Shown here one piece after another: positions 24,244-35,544 of a stretch of DNA of 55,863 nt. Position numbers and translations under genes: made by a program. Source of the stretch: Spirogloea muscicola. Its lineage: Eukaryota; Streptophyta; Zygnematophyceae; Spirogloeales; Spirogloeaceae. The notes beneath the pieces are model-generated. The model saw nothing but the letters and a program-made list of their open reading frames with translations, was not told where the DNA came from and made no database searches. The first letter of the stretch is position 1. Each line of letters opens with the position of its first letter. Where the stretch lies: positions 193,960-249,822 of the forward strand of contig WELB01000184.1 of the NCBI GenBank assembly GCA_009602725.1, in the 5' to 3' direction.

Positions 24244-24955
24244 ATGGCGGGCCCGCCGCAGGTGCTCGAGGAGCTCGCCGACGCGGCGCTCGCCGGCCTC
24301 GACCTCCTGCGACAACCAGCTGCGTGTGCTCTTGGAGTGTGAGCCGCCCGCCGGCACCCGCCGCCCTGCCGCGGCTCATGCTGCGGGCCTGCCTTGGCCG
24401 TGCCACGGAGCGGCCATGGCCGCTTGTGCCAGCTCTCGCGGCGGACAAGACGACGGCTGCCCGTGGCTCTGTGATCGAGGTTTCGCTTTGGCGAGAGCAG
24501 CTTCAAGACGCCACTGGCGATGCGCCACTATACTGGCCGCCCATTCAGAGTAGCAGCCGAGCAGGAGGGGGTGCCGTGCCAGGGCCATCGCCAGCAAGGA
24601 CACGCAATCGCCTTGCTACGTCTAATCTGGCCTTGAAGTACTGGTACCAAGCAGGCCTGCACCTGCACGACTTCGAGCCCTTCTGCCAGGAGGGAAATAT
24701 CCGCTTCCGGCGCTGCAGCCAACAACGGGTTTGTACAAAGAACTCAATTCCGTATCATAGCTCAACAGACAAGCCATATCAAAGACAGCCCACGCCTCGT
24801 GTATTTGTCAACATATTCACGAGACTTATGTTTGATGATCCCATACTGCTACTGCTCGGACATCCTTCTTTTGCTGCTGGGGGTTGCAATGCTCGCTATT
24901 CCACCGGCAGACAATTATGCTTCTCAACTACTTCCCACCTCTTGCAATACTAAGA
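24244..24955 (+). pseudogene. Degraded head of the divergent gene, unit A
   Basis: Divergently transcribed from copy A. It starts MAGPPQVLEELADAALAGLD and parallels 32205-32930. A second block reads ALKYWYQAGLHLHDFEPFCQ, then a CSQQR word. Small insertions and deletions separate it from the copy at 32 kb. It ends in the shared cttcccacctcttgcaatac segment, beyond which no coding exons are seen. I do not recognise the protein family. Confidence 0.5.
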
Positions 24956-25787
24956 ACATACAGCAGTGATAGTGGTGCAAAAAGTTGCAAGTCCCTGGGT
25001 GGCAAGCTGTAAATCGAAACCTAAGAGGTTTGCTGGAGACCAAGAACTTGTGGCTAACATTCAATGGAGTGGGAGATGAATGCGGTGAGCGGGGGGGAGT
25101 GCAGTGCAATTTGGACGGAAGAATTTGACAACAAATATGGTCACGAGCTATCTGTTTAGTTTGATAGATACAGAGGTTTGCTGAATTTGGTTAATCTCCA
25201 GTCAAGTGGAAGTGTTGAGGGTGATGATTTCATCAACCTCAGGTTTTTGATGTCGAAGGAGCTGATTAGGCTGGGGGACCAAGTAAATCAGCGTGTAGGC
25301 TGCAGGAGCGCTCCCATGTATGATCGGATGCCCAGCACATTGGCTTGATTGTCTGAAGCTAGGCTGCCGTGCTGCTCTGGTGCGCCCTAGCTAGGCTGCC
25401 ATTCACCCTGGGTGCGGGCGAAGACCTTGCATAGTCTGATGTAGCTTCGCTGCCATGGAAGTCGAGAAACTGCGGCAGTCGAACTACGCCAAGAGGTGCA
25501 ACAACAAGAGCAGCCAGATCTAGTGATCCAACATAAAATGGTTCTTTACTGACTCTGTACTGACTGTTAGGCTCAGCCTAAGTCAGCAACTTTGGCATTG
25601 TCCGTCATGACATCCTCTCTGCACAACCTGGACTTCCAAACATTTGCCCGAGTTGCTACTTGGAGCTGTTCTACATATGCAATGTATTACATCCAGCATG
25701 TAGGCCTTCATGTACAAAAGCATGCTTATGAAGTGGATGGCTGACATGTTTAGGCATCAAATCTCTACGATGGTCTTTGACTGGGCC
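24944..25787. repeat. Duplicated intergenic block (A/B interval)
   Basis: This block is paralogous and collinear with 28982-29804. Shared words include cccacctcttgcaa, ggtggcaagctg, ctggagaccaagaac, gtcacgagctatctgttt, tcaagtggaagtgttgaggg, tgctgccattcacc-like text and aacaagagcagccaga. A related segment also precedes copy A near 21830-22215. It is the spacer of the tandem F-box duplication. No ORF is conserved. Confidence 0.8.
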
Positions 25788-27681
25788 TTACATTGATTGA
25801 TGAAGCCTATACTTGTAGTCAAATGGATCTCCTAAACTTGGTTCCCAATTTCCAACTACAACTTCTACATGCACCTTCTCAAGTTCACTGCCTCCATATG
25901 TGACTGGACAATCTCTCATGCCAGCCCAAATTTCTGAAGCAAAAGTGCCCCTGTCCTTGACTCTGATAAGCTTCAGTCTATGGCACGAAGAGAGAAAGCT
26001 ATGTATGGCTTGCATGTCAACAGCTTGGCATTTACTTAGTCGCAATTCTTGCAGATGTGGGCTCGCCCTTCCCAAAAGGTGATGAAGTGATCCCGTAGCA
26101 CCCTTTGGCAAGTGAGAATACTCAACGCTTGGAGTGGACGACATGTCTGTGAAGGCCGGAACTCAAGTGCACTGATTCCGAGCTCTGAAGCCTCCTCCCC
26201 TTCTGCCCGTGATACTAGAGGTAAAAACGAGGTGTGCAGTGATGTCAGATTAGGGCACCATGATCCCAAGTCCCAGAAATGACGCACTTGTCCAGTGAGG
26301 TAATGACATTCGAGGGAGCGGAGGGAAAGCTTGGCGGATAGCTCCCCCATTGCACCGACTAAGTCGCAATGCAGTAGGCTCAAAGTCTTCAAAGCAGGAC
26401 AATACGCGAGGAGATTCCGAAAGGATGCTCCATTGATGTGAAAATTGCTGAATCCCAACTTCACGAGCGGCAATGTACTGGGATCCCTCTCCAGAAGGTC
26501 GGGCCTGATCACAACCTCCGATGTAGCATGCAGAAAGAGCTCATGTAGCCGTGGGCATGATGATGCCAATAACGCCAGGGTGGTCAGGGCATCCTCTCCA
26601 TAATCGGAGGGTATGTCCAGACGCAACATCTCCAAGTGCGATAAGTGAAGGCTGCCGTTCTCCAGCCAGGAGTCACCCCAGCTTCGCTCAAGCTCACACT
26701 GCAGTCTCCTCAACCCAATGCAACCCCTGCTGATCGCGTGAACTGATTGTACAGAAACTTTGGAGCAACCACTTATGCTGACATCCTGCAGTAGTGAGCA
26801 CCCGGTAGCCAGTTGCTGGATGCCAACGTCTGTAATGGAGCAGTTTAAGTACACGTGAAAAGTACGAAGCTTCGGTAATAGTGTGGCAAGTGACTGCAAG
26901 CCTGCGTCAGTTACTGTAGCCTTGGAAGTCGCAGCGCAGCTTAGCTTGAGTTCAGTGAGGTGCTGGCAACAAGTAGCAAGGACTTTGATGTCCGAATCTG
27001 CACAGTCAGTGCAAGGAAACCAGTGCTCACGCTATTCGAGGCCAAAATTGGCAACTGCAATGTTGTATTGTGAGATGCTATTGGACGGCAAACATGTAGC
27101 AAGAGGGGGAGGACATGATACCAGACGCGTATGAGGCGAAAAGGGAGAGGCTCTCCAGTGCCTTGAAGCTGGCCATGGTGTTGGTGGTGAAGAGCAAGAT
27201 GTAATGAGTGCTGCTCAACGTCAGCGATTGTAGCACGTTGCCGAGCGTCCGGAGTGCCTGGAAGGCTTGCCGGAGGTTGTCCTTGTCCTTCTTCGTGCAC
27301 TTTGGGTGCCTCACCAGGCTGACTCGCAAGTCGGTGAGCGCCGAGATGGCCGTCAGGAGTGCCAGGTCGTCGTGCGGAACGTATTGGAACTTGAGGCTGA
27401 GGCGCGTCAGGGCCGGGAAAGCGGAGGCCAGCGCCGGGCCGAGCGGCTGCGCGGGCTCGCCCTGGCCGACAACGCGGCCCCTTCGCTCTACCAAGGAGAC
27501 CGATGTGACCGCGGCTTTGGCCAGCCGGCGCCAGCGGCGGCAGACAGCCACGATGGCGGCCCAAGCCTCGGGGCCTTCCGACCACGCGGCGCTCGGATCG
27601 TAGCATCCCGCGGCGGTGCGGGCCAACACCGCCATCAGGCACGGGTCTGGCAGGTCGTCGATGGTGGCCTCCATCGTATCA

Positions 27682-27723
<42 letters not shown>

Positions 27724-27758
27724 GCCGCCGGGGAGAGTGCCGGAGCAACTGTGATCAT
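25788..27758 (-). pseudogene. F-box/LRR gene copy B (one frameshift)
   Basis: Same architecture as copies A and C. The start is the ATG at 27758 (MITVAPALSPAA), then polyalanine, EATIDDLPDPCLMAVLARTA and WAAIVAVCRRWRRLAK. The LRR exon runs from about 27005 to 25788. It is open through the site where copy A is shifted (DLLERDPSTLPLVKLGF) but is itself shifted near 26085-26095. There the upstream frame ends WEGRAHICKNCD, whereas the paralogous frame reads RASPHLQELRLSKCQ and continues to a stop at 25788-25790. The two lesions are therefore independent. If both are real, only copy C encodes a full-length protein. Confidence 0.75.
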
Positions 27759-27840
27759 GCAAGCTCGAGGGGAGGCGGAGTGAGCTTAACGGTAAGTTGG
27801 CGCAGACACAACTGCAAACGGGAGCTGTCAGGCTGAGCTC
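27759..27840. promoter_or_regulatory. Conserved 5' flank of the F-box copies
   Basis: Immediately upstream of each start (24172-24240, 27759-27835, 31952-32025) the same words recur: gcaagctcgaggggaggcgg, gagcttaacggtaagttgg, ctgcaaacgggagctgtcag. It is the divergent interval between each F-box copy and the + strand gene head, so it probably holds the promoter or 5' UTR. In unit B it ends where the dispersed repeat begins and the divergent gene head is missing. Confidence 0.5.
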
Positions 27841-27854
27841 GGGGGTAATAGAGG

Positions 27855-28168
27855 AAGAAAGGGCTCGCCCATTCAACGCGGCCGGCTCCCTGGCCCAGGT
27901 TTTCCGGATGCGGCTCTCCATGCCCCTCCAACGCTCCCTCGCCCATGCCGTCCACTCGCGTGCAGGCCGCGCTATCGCGGCGAAGAAAGGAAAGGGCTCG
28001 CCCATTGAGGATAGGGGCTGGACAAGCCAGCCCAAAAAAGAATGAACAAAGAATGAGAAGGGGGCCAGAGGAAGCCAGAGGAAGCGCTAAGAAACCAAAG
28101 CACACAAAGAAAGAAAGCAGCTACAAATCACTCAGTAACCCCTGCTAAGCAGCCGCAAATCAGAGAGG
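27855..28168 (+). repeat. Dispersed GCTCGCCCATTGAG repeat, copies 2 (partial plus full)
   Basis: A partial copy (aaagggctcgcccattcaac) starts at about 27858. An unrelated ~110-bp insert containing accctggccc-like coding-looking text follows, and then a full copy runs from about 27984 to 28168, ending gcagccgcaaatcagagag. It replaces the divergent gene head present in units A and C. Confidence 0.75.
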
Positions 28169-28192
28169 CTAGGGTCCTGGAAGTGGGTCCCC

Positions 28193-28405
28193 TGGACAGA
28201 GCTCGAACTTCAGTGTGACGAGCAAGACTGCGAGTCTCCAATCTACGACCCGTGCAGCACCTGTCATTGGGAATACTGCGTCGAGCATATCGATCAGCAC
28301 GGCAAGGGCAGATGCCGCATGAATGATCGGCACCGCTGCCTTCAGAAGTCGTTACCTCGAAGAGTGCTACAGCAGCCAGCACTGCTACAAGTGCGTGCTA
28401 TTCTT
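28193..28405 (+). repeat. Inverted repeat, left arm (Cys-rich coding sequence)
   Basis: Reads on the plus strand as LELQCDEQDCESPIYDPC followed by STCHWEYCVEHIDQHGKGRC. It is the reverse-complement partner of 28454-28670, with a spacer of about 50 bp. It lacks the N-terminal codons present in the right arm. A cag precedes the arm (ggacagagctcgaacttc), like a splice acceptor, so the arm looks like an exon copied in inverted orientation. Confidence 0.8.
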
Positions 28406-28453
28406 GTCTCGCAATTTGTTCCAAGATTGGCCTAGTAGCCTGCATCGTAGACT

Positions 28454-28816
28454 TCATCGCGAATGGCACGCACTTGTAGCAGTGCTGGCTGCTGTAGTAC
28501 TCTTCGAGGTAACGACTTTTGAAGGCGGCGGTGCCTCAATGTCATTCATGCGGCATCTGCCCTTGCCGTGCGGATCGATTTTCTTGACGCAGTATTCCCG
28601 ATGACACGTGCTGCACGGGTCGTGGATCGGAGACTCGCAGTCTTGCTCGTCACACTGAAGTTCGAGTTGCGTCGGCGCGCCGCCGCTCGCGCTCATGCCG
28701 CCAGCGACGACCATAGCGTCTACTTTTCTGCGGTCGATCCCGTAGCTAGTAGACGATCGCGGAAGGGCATTGCAGCTAGCAGTTGGAGTGCAGGTGGAGT
28801 GCAGGCGCCGGTTTGA
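28454..28816 (-). CDS. Small Cys-rich (zinc-binding-like) protein, right arm of inverted repeat
   Basis: I do not recognise this as a named family. From an ATG at 28714 (MVVAGGMSASGGAPTQ) it reads LELQCDEQDCESPIHDPC and STCHREYCVKKIDPHGKGRC. The spacing C-x4-C-x7-C-x2-C-x4-C with His residues is typical of small zinc-binding modules, such as those in transposase or viral-type proteins. An open frame extends upstream of the ATG towards 28816. The C-terminal part overlaps the inverted repeat, so a transcript crossing 28190-28680 would form a long hairpin. Function is unknown. Confidence 0.45.
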   Translation of the reverse strand, partial: SNRRLHSTCTPTASCNALPRSSTSYGIDRRKVDAMVVAGGMSASGGAPTQLELQCDEQDCESPIHDPCSTCHREYCVKKIDPHGKGRCRMNDIEAPPPSKVVTSKSTTAASTATSACHSR

Positions 28817-28981
28817 AAGTCTAACCTAATATGTACGACACCTCTCGCACCGCGGCACCAGGGACCAGGTGTACATAAGGGCACGTGATGTCACGTGATT
28901 GCCATTACTGTTATATCCTTCTTATCGTTGTACAAACCTCCCCAACCGACCGTATGACCTTAGACAGGGTTGACTGTACTT

Positions 28982-29804
28982 CCCACCTCTTGCAACACCA
29001 TGGACATACAGCAGTGGTAGTGGTTGCAAAAGTTGCAAGACCCTGGGTGGCAAGCTGCAAATCGGATCCTGAGAGATGTGCTGGAGACCAAGAACGTCTG
29101 GCTAACATTCAACAGAGTGGGAGATGATTTCGGGGAGCTGGGGTGATTACAGCGCAGATTAGACAGGAAGTTTGGACGACAAAGATTGGTCACGAGCTAT
29201 CTGTTTGGTTTGATGGATGTGGAGGTTTGCTGGGTTTGGCTGGTATCCAATCAAGTGGAAGTGTTGAGGGTGATATTATGTCCAAGGACCGGATTAGGCT
29301 GGGGGACCAGGTAATTCAGCGTGTAGGCTGCATGAGCGCTCCCATTGAAAATAAGACGCCCAGCACATTGGCTTTCTGAAGCTAGGCTGCCGTGCTGCTC
29401 TAGTGCGCCCTAGCTAGGCTGCCATTCACCCTGAGTGCGGGCAGAGACTGTGCTTAGTTTGATGCAGCTTTGCCGCCATGGAAGTTGAGAAGTGCGGCAC
29501 TGGAAATACGCCGAGGTGCAGCAACAAGAGCAGCCAGATGTAATGATGCAACACTGTGTTTCTTTCTTGATATAGGCTCAGCCTCATTCAGCAACATTTG
29601 GCATTGTCCTTCATGACATTCTCTCTGCACAACGTGGACTTCCAGACATTTGGCCCAAGTTGCTACTCAGAAGACTGTTCTACATGCGCAATAATATATT
29701 ACATGTTAAGCATATAGGCCTCCATGTGCTGAATGACTGTAACAGAAGCATGCTTGTGATGAGAACGGCTGACATGCTTAGGCATCAAATCCAACTCGAT
29801 GGTC
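28982..29804. repeat. Duplicated intergenic block (B/C interval)
   Basis: Paralogue of 24944-25787 in the same orientation and position relative to the next F-box copy. It contains the same landmark words. There are small indels: for example, a gatttcatcaacctcaggtt segment present at 25226 is missing here. Confidence 0.8.
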
Positions 29805-31951
29805 TTATGCTGGGCCATAGGTTGATCGATGAAGCCTGTATTTGCAGTCAAATAGTGATCCTACACTCGGCTCCCAACTCCCAGCTACAACTTCTGCATG
29901 CACTTTCTCAACCTCACTGCCTCCATATATAAATGGATGATCTATCATGCCCTCCAATAACGTTGAAGCAAAAGAGTCCTTGTCCTGCACTCTGATAAGC
30001 TTCAGTCTAGGGCATGAAGAGAGAAAGCCATAAATGGCTTCCGCGTCAATAGATTTGCAACCACTTAGTCGCACTTCTTGCAATTGTGGGCTCGCCTTTG
30101 CCTTTCCCAATGTAATGGAGTCATCCCGTAGCACGCTGTGGCAAGTGAGAATACTCAAGGCTTGGAGTGGACGACATGTCTGTGAAGGCCAGAACTCGGT
30201 TGCACTGATTCCGAGTTTTGAAGCCTTCCCTCCTGCCCGTGATACTAGAGGTGAGAACGAGGTGTGCAAGGATGTCAGATTGGGGCACCATGAACCCAAG
30301 TCCCAGAATTTACGCACTTGTCCAGTGAGGCAATCACAATCGAGGGAGCGGAGGGAAAGCTTGGCGGGTAGTTCCCCCATGGCACCGACTAGCTTGCACC
30401 TCAGTAGGCTCAATGCCTTTAAAGCAGGACACGTTGCGAGGAGATTCCGGAAAGATGCTGCACTGATGTAGAATCCGCACATTGTCAACTTCACAAGCGG
30501 CATTGTTCTGGGATCACTCTCCGGAAGGTAGGGCCTGATCACAACCTCCGAAGTAGCTTCCAAATAGAGCTCATGTAGCCGTGGGCATGATAATGCCAAG
30601 GTTGCCATGGTGATGCGGGCACCCTCTCCACAACCGGAGGGTATGCTCAACTGCAACATTTCCAAGTGCGATAGATGGAGGCTGCCGTTCTCTAGCCAGG
30701 AGTCACCCCAGCTTCGCTCACACCGCAGTCTCCTCAACCCAATGCAACCCATGCCAAGAGCGTGAACTGATTGCAGAGAAAGTCCTGAGCAACCACGTAT
30801 GCTGACATCCTGCAGTAGTGAGCACCCGGTAGCCAGTTGCTGGATGCCATTGTCTGTAATGGACTTGTAATCGGCCATGTGAAAAGTGCGAAGCTTCGGC
30901 AACAGTGTGGCAAGTGACTGCAAGCCTGAGCCAGTGATTGTACCCAAAATTGGCACCGCAGCGCAGCTTAGCCTGAGCTCTGTGAGGCGCTGGCAACAAG
31001 TCGCAAGGACTTTGATGTCCGAATCTGCACAAAGCATGCAATGAAACGATGCTCAACCATTCAGAGACCAAAATTGGCACCTGCAACGTTGTGAGATGCT
31101 AACGGGCGGCAACAAATAGCAAAGCGGGGGCGGACGTAATACCAGCAGCGTATGAGTGGACAAGTGAGAGGCTCTCCAGTGCCTTGAAGCTGGCCATGGT
31201 GTTAGTGGAGAAGAGCAAGATGTAATGAGTGTTGCGCAAAGTCAGCGATCGTAGCACGTTGCCGAGCGTCCGGAGTGCCCGGAAGGCTTGCCGGAGGTTG
31301 TCGTTGTCCTGCTTCGTGCACTCTGGGTGCATCACCAGGCTGGCTCTGTCCTTGTCCTTCTTCGTGCACTCTGGGTTCCTCACCAGGCTGACACGCAAGC
31401 CGGTGAGCGCCGAGACGGCCGTCAGGAGGGAGAGGTCGTCGGTCGGGATGTAGTGGAACTCGAGGCTGAGGCGCGTCAGGGCCGGGAAGGCGGCGGCCAG
31501 CGCCGGGCCAAGCGGCTGCGCAGGCTCGCCCTGGCCGACAACGCGGCCCGCTCGCTCTTGCAAGGAGACCGATGTGATCGCGGCTTTGGCCAGCCGGCGC
31601 CAGCGGCGGCAGACGGCCACGATGGCGGCCCAAGCCGCGGGGCCGTCTGAGCATGCGGCGCTCGGATCGGAGGGCGCCGTCCGGCATTCCGCGGCGGCGA
31701 AGGTCAGCACCGCCACCAGGCACGGGTCCGGCAGGTCGTCGATGGTGGCCTCCGCAGTCTCCGGCGAGTCGCCGGGCTCTGACGGCGGGCCCGAGGCGCC
31801 TCCGCCGTCGTCCATGACTGCCCGCCCCACGGGCTGCTCTGCGGCCGCCATTCGAGCTTCCGAGCCGCCGCCGCCGCCGCAGCCGCCGCCGCCGNGCCGT
31901 CGCCGCCGCCGCCGCCGCCGCGCCGGTGAACGCCAGAGCAACTGTGATCAC
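29805..31951 (-). CDS. F-box/leucine-rich-repeat protein, copy C (best preserved)
   Basis: Putative SCF substrate receptor. Exon 1 carries EATIDDLPDPCLVAVLTFAA and WAAIVAVCRRWRRLAK, then the start of the LRRs (FPALTRLSLEFHYIP). Relative to A and B it has an extra repeat with two tandem NPECTKKDKD/HPECTKQDND words around 31310-31380. Exon 2 (31024-29805) is one uninterrupted frame of about 410 codons with a run of AMN1-like LRRs (NGIQQLATGCSLLQDVSIRG; ASPQLQEVRLSGCKSIDAEA) and ends HRSTYGPA. The conserved ATG at 31951 is not in frame with the F-box because an n of unknown length lies in the GC triplet tract (31894); I take this as an assembly problem. The exon 1 donor is uncertain (31040-31120). 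Confidence 0.8.
31894..31894. other. Assembly gap marker in triplet tract
   Basis: A single n splits the GCC/GCG tract near the start of F-box copy C. The true tract length is unknown, and with it the reading frame of the N-terminus. Confidence 0.9.
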
Positions 31952-32168
31952 GCGAGCTCTAGTAGAGACGGAGTCAGCTTAACGGTGGCTTGGCGCACAC
32001 GCTAACTGCAAACGGGAGCAGTCAGGCTAAGGTCTGGGGGGTAAGGGCCTCTACCTTAAACCCCAAGCCCTGCACCTGAACCCAGTTCAAGGCCCCCTGT
32101 GCCAGTCGTCCCTCGGGGCTCTGCCGCGAGCTGCGGCGTCAGCGGCGTCGGCGGCGGCGGCGGCGGCC

Positions 32169-33700
32169 ATGGCGGAGGAGACTGTGCTCACGGCGGACGA
32201 CCTCATGGCGGGCCCGCCGCCTCCGCTGGTGCTCGAGGAGCTCGCCGACGCGGCGCTCGCCGGCCTCGACCTCTGCAACCACCAGCTGCGCGTGCTCTTC
32301 GAGTGTGAGCGGCCCGCCGTCACCCGCCGCCCTGCCGCCGCTCATGCTGCGGGCCTTGCCATGGCCGTGGCACGGCGCGGCCTTGGCCGCTTGCATTAGC
32401 TGCCGTGGCAGAATAGGCGGCGGCTGCCCGTCTGTCTGTGGTCAAGCTTTGCTTTGGCGAGAGCAGCTTCAGGACGCCACTGGCGATTCGCCTCTCTATT
32501 CCAGCCGCGCATTTTAGTGGCAGCCGAGCAGGAGGAGCTGCCGTGCCAGGGAATTGCCAGCAAGAATGCGCCATCGCCTTGCCACGTCTAATGTGGCCTT
32601 AAGTACTGGTACCAAGCAGGCCTGCACCGGCACGACATCGAGCCCTTCTGCCAGGAGGAGATCATTCGCTTCCGGCGCTGCAGCCAACAACGGGTTTGTA
32701 CATAGAAACCAAGTCCTCATCATATTCCAACAAGCCATATCATTCGAAAGCTAACACCTCAAATCTTCTTTAACATGTTCACGAGACTTATCTTTGACAA
32801 CGGGATGATCCCGTGCCTGCTAACGCTAGGACATCCTTTGCATTGCTGCTGGATTTGCAATGCTCGCTAATTCACCGGCAGACATTATGCTTACCAACTA
32901 CTTCCCACTTGCTGCAATACTGTATTGACCTGGGCCGCTGGTGTGAAATCGGCAGGACAAGGAGCTCCGTGAGCGGTTGCTGGGTGCAGAACAGGCGTAC
33001 AGTGCCAAGCTCAGCAGCGAGGACCGGCGGCAGAGGAGCGAGGAGCTGGAGGCGCTCATCAGTCTTCTGGATAGGTGCACAATTTACATACTTGTTATAG
33101 CCGTGACCGCCTGCTCCAAAGAGCACTCAGCCCTCCACCCTGCAGTCATGAGCACTGTGTGACGCTCACGGCTGCTGTCACAGGCGACTTATTCTGGCAA
33201 CCGGCATGGAGGGCATGGCGGGCTTTAAGCAGCGTTGGCAACTCAACGGCCAGCTGCACGATGCAAGGTGCAACTCGCGTCCGAGCATCGCAAGCAGACT
33301 GCTGACGCACACTGGTGACAAGTCAGAATCATACCAGCTCCACAAGTATGTCGACAGAAGGTGGCCGAGGACCACCACAGAACAAGGACAAGCTCGTAGC
33401 GCCTACAGGTATTGATGAACAAGACACACGGCCAACACTTACAGGCTTTAACTGTCTGCGTGCTCCCAGGTCGCGGCTGCAGGTGTTGAAAGACGTGGAT
33501 AAGGGCGCAATTGCCACCACTACTACTGCTGCTCCGCATACGGGCGAGAAGCCAAGGCGTCAGCACTGGTGGCAGCCTTGGACCACTTGATGCACGGCAA
33601 TCCGATATCTGTTGCGGAGCTGCTGGCAACTTTCAGCAGTCGACGGCTGCATCGCAGCAACACGGCCGCCTGTCATTATCAAACGGAGATTGACCAGTGC
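32169..33700 (+). CDS. Uncharacterised gene divergent from F-box copy C
   Basis: Not recognised. Exon 1 begins at the ATG at 32169 (MAEETVLTADDLMAGPPPPL) and runs VLEELADAALAGLDLCNHQL. Further coding-looking blocks: about 32607-32694 (KYWYQAGLHRHDIEPFCQEE); about 32956-33076 (DKELRERLLGAEQAYSAKL, then SSEDRRQRSEELEALISLLD), a charged helical stretch suggesting a coiled coil; 33205-33270 (MEGMAGFKQRWQLNGQLHDA); and about 33545-33640 (ALVAALDHLMHGNPISVAEL). Exon joins are not certain. The second block has one base fewer than its counterpart near 24636 (ttaagtac versus ttgaagtac), so either a splice border differs or one copy is damaged. Only the first part is duplicated in unit A. Confidence 0.45.
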
Positions 33701-34002
33701 TTATTGATCAGGCAGAACTTAAGGCCTTGCATTACTTCCTCAACCCCAGGATGACCATCTTGAACAGTTGGAGCACTTGAACATCAAGCAACCCATTCAA
33801 AGCAGCGGCTGCCCAGCAACCACCAAAAGCCAAGCAGCTGAGTGAAGGGTTGCACAGGTCAACGTGGCAGTTGTGAGCAGACCTGGCGTGTGACTCTGCA
33901 GCTATTGCAAAGACAACGATGGTGATAGGATCTGCCAAGCCGGCAGCTTCTCAAGGCTCTTATTGTGGCAGGAAGTGCAGCAATGTTTTCCAGCTGGCCA
34001 GC

Positions 34003-35353
34003 TTAGAAGCCCAAGAAGTGGTCAATAGCTGCGGCGTAGTTGCCGGCCTCGGCAGGTGGGTATGGCTGGAGCTGCTCATTGTCCATGGCCTCAAGGGCCT
34101 CAACCAGCGTGGCAGGGCTGGCGCAGGCGCAGTGGCTGCGTGCTGCAAGCTCATCAGCAAGTTCTCTCTGGTGGTTGTCCATCAGCGCCTCGTTTACGAC
34201 AACGAGCAGCCGCTTGCCTGCTCGGAGTGCCTCAAAGATGCTACCAGATCCTGCCGGGGACCACAAAGGAAGGAAGCTGTAAGTCAATGTTTGAGCTGAA
34301 GCAGATGTACTGCCATTACCTGTTGCAGATGATGCCACATAATAAGCACTGCTGTCATTGCTGTGGTCGTGTAGTGCAGAAGCCTCGACCAAGGTGCTAA
34401 TCTACTCTAAGCGCTTGTTGCAGTCAGTTCCTTGGAGTGAAGCTTAGGCAGGCAGAGACGTTGGCCAGGATATTGAGGAAGGCTTACCAGCATGGCTTAT
34501 GACAAGATCGGCCGCCACCGTGAGCTCGTGCAATGAGGGCGCGAATGCGAAGTGCTCAACGATGAGGTCGATGGCGTCCTCATTTCCAGCCTGCACCACG
34601 ACTGTCAGTCAGCAGTCTCCAACAATGAGTGAATTGTCTGTTGCAATCATAGTTTAGCAGCAGAAGAAGGCGCAGTTGCAGCTGTGAGATAGAGCAAGCC
34701 ACGGCGTCTGCACTTTGAGCCAGTGTGACAAAGCCGAAGCTGCAGGGGGCCCCACCGTACTAAGTAACAAGACACATAGGCATGAGGATTGGATGCACCG
34801 CCCTGCTGCTGCTGTGTATGTTAAGTGGCGCCATTGAGCTTGCGGGTTACGACTGAGCAATCGGAGATTGATCAACAGTGAATGCATAAGGGTTCAGCGT
34901 TCACAGCCCAAGTCAGTGATTCGTGTTAGGATTACTAGGGTATTGTGTTGGGACTGGTGTTGACATCATACACTGCGTGTCACCTCACCACCAGTCCACC
35001 ATCCACAGTCAGAACGTGCTGTAGGCTCTGGGGGCGGCTCAGGGAGGCTCGCTGACGGGGAGAGCGGCTGGCGAGGTCTGCATCCGTCGTGAAAAGCGCG
35101 CATTCAGTGGGTTGGCAGTGCGAACCTGCTGCGCTGCGGCGTCAGGGACGAATGTGCCAGAGCCAGTCTGCAGCGTGAGCCGGGAGAAGCCGCGCGCCGC
35201 CAGCGCCCGCCGGAAGGCCGGCGCGGTCGCCGCGCGCACGAGCGCGTCAAAGGACGTCGTCCCCACGGTGACAAAGGCTGCAAGGCCACCGGCTCCCGGC
35301 GACAATGCCGTTGCCGGCGACGGCTTCTCCCTGCTTTCCACCGCCCGCGCCAT
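34003..35353 (-). CDS. ALG13: ALG13, UDP-GlcNAc transferase catalytic subunit
   Basis: With membrane anchor ALG14 it adds the second GlcNAc to the dolichol-linked N-glycan precursor on the cytosolic face of the ER. Three exons: 35353-35126, 34590-34488, 34250-34003, joining in phase to about 192 residues, the usual size of the stand-alone subunit. Exon 1 starts at the ATG at 35353 and contains the signature FVTVGTTSFDALV and LTLQTGSGTFVP. The splice of exons 2 and 3 completes AADLVISHAGSGSIFEALRA, then KRLLVVVNEALMDNHQRELA, the glycosyltransferase family 28 C-terminal nucleotide-sugar site. There is no transmembrane segment, as expected. ALG14 is not in the window. It is divergent from FTSH2. 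Confidence 0.95.
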
Positions 35354-35544
35354 CTGCGGCGGCTTGTCCGGCGCCTGGAGCTCGCGCGACAGCCCCGGCG
35401 GCGCCGCGTCACCGTCGCCGCCGCCGCCTCCCGCGGCGCCAGTCGCGGACGAGACTGCTAGGCTAGGCCGGCTTCTGTTTGGGTTAGCAGGCCGTTTGGG
35501 ATCGTAAAGAGAAGTGTGTTAGAGTAATGTAACGGCACCGAGAA

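Noticed and set aside
24207-24953. Single 248-codon plus-strand ORF
   Set aside because: It runs through regions that align to separate exons in the paralogous unit at 32 kb, so it is a chance read-through of a degraded copy.
29143-29379. Small plus-strand ORF in the B/C spacer
   Set aside because: The paralogous spacer at 25.1-25.4 kb does not keep the frame open.
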